Source of the DNA: Alistipes excrementigallinarum
Lineage (GTDB): Bacteria > Bacteroidota > Bacteroidia > Bacteroidales > Rikenellaceae
Assembly: GCA_019112825.1 (NCBI GenBank)
Contig: DXIP01000018.1
Location: forward strand, 189,346 to 253,345
DNA: 64,000 bases
Reading direction: 5' to 3'
Below the pieces are notes generated by a model. It searched no databases. It was not told where the DNA came from and worked only from the letters and a program-made list of their open reading frames with translations. Below, one piece after another: positions 61,649 through 64,000 of the stretch; position 1 is the first letter of the stretch; each line of letters starts with the position of its first letter. The position numbers and the translations under genes are program-made.

Positions 61649-62179
61649 CTACTTCTCCCAGCTCTCATCCCAATTGAACTGGACGTTCTGCACCAGATAA
61701 CGGCCAATCACCTCCTTGTACTCCTCTTTCCACGGCAGAAGCACCGTGCCCTTCTCTTTCAACTCGGGAATCGACCGATGAATCGTCTCGTAGTCCGGTA
61801 AATCCTCGCTGTTTTCCACCTCCCACGGAAAGATAAACATGCTGAACAACGAACACTTATTGAGCAGTACGGCCCGCTCTTCTTTCAATTTGGCAACCGA
61901 ATCACACGGGATAATATAAAACCGAACATCAGACAGAACATATCCATTGATACACGTAAAATCCACCGACCGGATAGGCAATTCGAACCGGTCAAAAAGC
62001 TGCTGCAAAGGGGCGTTGCAATTTGTTCCCATAGCATGAGCACTCCAGTTGTAATCCAGATAGGCAACCGTATCCCCGCCAAAGGCCGACAGCTGCTTGT
62101 AATCCGCATATCCCGGTCGGCGCGCAATGGCTGCCAGGCAGACAAACATCGCAGACAATAATAAAATACTTCGTTTCAT
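61649..62179 (-). CDS. Secreted tandem-paralogue family, copy D
   Basis: 176 aa. Signal peptide MKRSILLLSAMFVCLAAIA; not a lipoprotein since Val, not Gly/Ala/Ser, precedes the Cys. Mature part identical in layout to its three neighbours: RRPGYADYKQLSAFGGDTVAYLDYNW, FDRFELPIRSVDFTC, VRFYIIPCDSVAKLKEERA, FPWEVENSEDLPDYETIHRSIPELKEKG in pieces, VIGRYLVQNVQFNWDESWEK. No known family. Its ATG overlaps the stop of copy C by four bases (ATGA), so the two are translationally coupled. GC is visibly lower than in neighbouring genes. Confidence 0.78.
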   Translation of the reverse strand: MKRSILLLSAMFVCLAAIARRPGYADYKQLSAFGGDTVAYLDYNWSAHAMGTNCNAPLQQLFDRFELPIRSVDFTCINGYVLSDVRFYIIPCDSVAKLKEERAVLLNKCSLFSMFIFPWEVENSEDLPDYETIHRSIPELKEKGTVLLPWKEEYKEVIGRYLVQNVQFNWDESWEK

Positions 62180-62715
62180 AATTCTGCAGATTCATCATTT
62201 TCATTCCAATTGTACTGGACGTTCTGCACCAGATACCGGCCAATCACCTCCTTGTACTCCTCTTTCCACGGCAAAAGCACCGAGCCCCGCTCTTTCAATT
62301 CGGGAATTGACCGATGAATCGTCTCATAGTCCGGCAAATCCTCGCTGTTTTCCACCTCCCACGGATAGACAAACATGCTGAACAACGAACACTTATCGAG
62401 AAGGCCTGCCCGCTCTTTTTCCATTTTGGCTACCGAATCACACGGGATAATATAAAACCGGACAGAAGCCAGAACATATCCATTGACGCACGTAAACTCC
62501 ACCGACCGGATGGGCAATTCGAACCGGTCAAAAAATTCCTGCAACGGTTCGTCAAAATTGACCGCCATAGTCCGATAGCCCCAATTATGGTCCAGATAGG
62601 CAACCGTATCCCCACTAAAGGCCGACAGAGGCTTGTAATCCGCATATCCCGGTCGGCGCGCAATGGCCGTCACGCACACCAATACCGCCAACAAAAATAT
62701 AATGCTCCGTTTCAT
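62176..62715 (-). CDS. Secreted tandem-paralogue family, copy C
   Basis: 179 aa. Signal peptide MKRSIIFLLAVLVCVTAIA. Differs from the others around 40-60 (GYRTMAVNFDEPLQEFFDRF) and ends NWNENDESAEL. All copies keep two Cys at C-[IV]-NGYVL and IIPCDSVAK, a third near LNKC/LDKC, and the WEVENSEDLPDYETIHRS block. Function unknown. The terminator present between other copies is missing here, which merges C and D into one transcript. Confidence 0.78.
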   Translation of the reverse strand: MKRSIIFLLAVLVCVTAIARRPGYADYKPLSAFSGDTVAYLDHNWGYRTMAVNFDEPLQEFFDRFELPIRSVEFTCVNGYVLASVRFYIIPCDSVAKMEKERAGLLDKCSLFSMFVYPWEVENSEDLPDYETIHRSIPELKERGSVLLPWKEEYKEVIGRYLVQNVQYNWNENDESAEL

Positions 62716-62738
62716 AGCTCCATAGATTCGACTCCTCT

Positions 62739-62769
62739 ACAAGATACGCATAATTCCCCGAATTACAAA
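62739..62769 (-). promoter_or_regulatory. Promoter-like repeat upstream of copy C
   Basis: On the minus strand TTTG (62769-62766) and TATCTTGT (62746-62739, one mismatch to TAnnTTTG) lie 19 bp apart. The -33 overlaps the T-run of the preceding terminator. Confidence 0.45.
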
Positions 62770-62797
62770 AACGGGCGGCACCCTGAGGCACCGCCCG
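62767..62797 (-). terminator. Terminator between copies B and C
   Basis: Same hairpin as at 61598, with GTTTTTG on the minus strand. Confidence 0.8.
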
Positions 62798-62817
62798 GAA
62801 TCGTCCGGAATCGGAAA

Positions 62818-63357
62818 TCACTTTAACCGTTTTTCATCATTTTCATCCCAGTTATACTGGACATCTTGCACCAAATAACGGCCAATCACCGCCTTGTACT
62901 CCTCTTTCCACGGCAGAAGCACCGAGCCCTTCTCTTTCAACTCGGGAATTGACCGATGAATCGTCTCATAGTCCGGCAAATCCTCGCTGTTTTCCACCTC
63001 CCACGGATAGAGATACATACTGAACAACGAACACTTATTAAGTGGCAGTCCTCGTTGCCCTTTCAATTTAGCAACCGAATCACACGGGATAATATAAAAC
63101 CGTACAGATGACAGAACATACCCGTTGACACATGTAAATTTTACCGACCGGATGGGTAATTCGAACCGGTCAAAAAACTGCTGCAAAGGGGCATTGACAT
63201 TTGTCCCCATAGCCTGAAACCCCCAATTGTAATTCAGATAAGCAACCGTATCCCCGCCAAAGGCCGACAGCGGCTTGTAATCCGCATAACCGGGCTTGCG
63301 TGCAATGGCCGTCATGCACACCAATACCGCCAACAAAAATATAATGCTCCGTTTCAT
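62818..63357 (-). CDS. Secreted tandem-paralogue family, copy B
   Basis: 179 aa. Signal peptide as in the others (MKRSIIFLLAVLVCMTAIA). Nearly the same as copy A up to about residue 95, then varies at KLKGQRGLPLNKCSLF and at the end (NWDENDEKRLK). Together with its terminator it forms a 642-bp unit that matches copy A's. Function unknown. Confidence 0.78.
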   Translation of the reverse strand: MKRSIIFLLAVLVCMTAIARKPGYADYKPLSAFGGDTVAYLNYNWGFQAMGTNVNAPLQQFFDRFELPIRSVKFTCVNGYVLSSVRFYIIPCDSVAKLKGQRGLPLNKCSLFSMYLYPWEVENSEDLPDYETIHRSIPELKEKGSVLLPWKEEYKAVIGRYLVQDVQYNWDENDEKRLK

Positions 63358-63380
63358 AGCTCCATAGATTCGACTCCTCT

Positions 63381-63411
63381 ACAAGATACGCATTATTCCC
63401 CGAATTACAAA
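63381..63411 (-). promoter_or_regulatory. Promoter-like repeat upstream of copy B
   Basis: Same arrangement as before copy C: TTTG (63411-63408), 19 bp, TATCTTGT (63388-63381). Confidence 0.45.
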
Positions 63412-63439
63412 AACGGGCGGCACCCTGAGGCACCGCCCG
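63409..63439 (-). terminator. Terminator between copies A and B
   Basis: Same hairpin and T-run as the other two copies in the array. Confidence 0.8.
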
Positions 63440-63459
63440 GAATCATTCGGAACCGGAAG

Positions 63460-63990
63460 CTACTTCTCCCAGCTCTCATCCCAGTTGAACTGGACATCTT
63501 GCACCAGATAACGACCAATCACCTCCTTGTACTCCTCTTTCCACGGCAGAAGCACCGTGCCCTTCTCTTTCAACTCGGGAATCGACCGGTGAATCGTCTC
63601 ATAGTCAGGCAAATCCTCGCTGTTTTCCACCTCCCAAGGATAGACATACATACTGAATAACGAACACTTATTGAGCAATACGGCCCGCTCTTCTTTCAAT
63701 TTGGCAACCGAATCATACGGAATAATATAAAATCGGACAGAAGCCAGAACATATCCATTGACGCATGTAAAATCCACCGACCGGATGGGTAATTCGAACC
63801 GGTCAAAAAACTGCTGCAATGGGGCGTTGCTATTTGTTCCCATAGCTTGAATCCCCCAGTTGTAATCCAAATAAGCGACCGTATCTCCACCAAAGGCCGA
63901 CAGCGGCTTGTAGTCCGCATAACCGGGCTTGCGTGCAATGGCCGTCATGCACACCAATACCGCCAACAAAAATATAATGCTCCGTTTCAT
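63460..63990 (-). CDS. Secreted tandem-paralogue family, copy A
   Basis: 176 aa. Signal peptide MKRSIIFLLAVLVCMTAIA; ends NWDESWEK like copy D. Carries a C-to-Y change in the otherwise constant IIPCDSVAK block (IIPYDSVAK). The ten bases upstream match those before the other copies, so a further copy or the array's entry point may lie just outside the window. Function unknown. Confidence 0.76.
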   Translation of the reverse strand: MKRSIIFLLAVLVCMTAIARKPGYADYKPLSAFGGDTVAYLDYNWGIQAMGTNSNAPLQQFFDRFELPIRSVDFTCVNGYVLASVRFYIIPYDSVAKLKEERAVLLNKCSLFSMYVYPWEVENSEDLPDYETIHRSIPELKEKGTVLLPWKEEYKEVIGRYLVQDVQFNWDESWEK

Positions 63991-64000
63991 AGCTTCATAG

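Noticed and set aside
61649..63990. Lipoproteins in the tandem array
   Set aside because: Each signal peptide contains a Cys, but the residue before it is Val, not Gly, Ala or Ser, and the hydrophobic stretch continues past it.
1..64000. tRNA, rRNA, tmRNA and IS elements
   Set aside because: Gaps were read for cloverleaf ends, TTCGA-type arms and terminal inverted repeats next to transposase genes; none was convincing. This was by eye, so a small RNA could be missed.

Overview
The window is high-GC Bacteroidales chromosome, most likely Alistipes or another Rikenellaceae. The gene families are Bacteroidales ones: SusC-like TonB receptors, fimbrillin-like, DUF4493, PCMD and FISUMP-like lipoproteins, an OPT transporter and a KorAB pair. 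Promoters carry the Bacteroidetes -7 element TAnnTTTG, and coding sequence is GC-rich. About 50 genes are visible. I found no rRNA, tRNA, IS element or CRISPR array. Genus is inferred from style; no marker gene was compared.

Layout. 1-1140: 3' part of an S9 peptidase. 1536-11675: one promoter, seven exported proteins (four lipoproteins with fimbrillin-like, DUF4493-like or PCMD-like regions, two small barrel-like proteins, one more PCMD lipoprotein), then a strong terminator. 11.9-15.8 kb (minus): lytic transglycosylase, Porin_10-type barrel, pssA. 15.9-31.9 kb: housekeeping genes (manC, murF, a hydrolase, a MazG-like enzyme, an OPT transporter, pepT, nadE, rpoN, asnS, rlmH), plus a GH2-like protein that appears to have lost its catalytic acid/base. 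31.9-35.9 kb: LuxR-type regulator, TonB receptor and two small lipoproteins. 36-40.7 kb: nadC, an LtaS-like membrane enzyme overlapping a DUF2156-GNAT fusion.

40.9-43.7 kb: a three-gene phage-derived patch (large terminase, a 95-aa protein, a self-cleaving S24 repressor) around an AT-rich divergent promoter with palindromes. 44-52.8 kb: a repeat-containing lipoprotein, korA-korB, an MFS exporter, a lipoprotein and an exported metallo-beta-lactamase-fold protein. 53-59.2 kb (minus): a cobalamin riboswitch with its own promoter in front of an FN3/FISUMP-like lipoprotein; upstream of that a metal cluster (Cys/His-rich exported protein, Fur-family regulator, TonB receptor, periplasmic HMA protein). 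59.3-61.6 kb: recQ. 61.6-64 kb (minus): four tandem copies of an unknown secreted protein, with lower GC than the rest; the array may continue past the window.

Best candidates for undescribed biology: the seven-gene export operon, the riboswitch-controlled lipoprotein, the tandem secreted paralogues and the orphan terminase/S24 locus.
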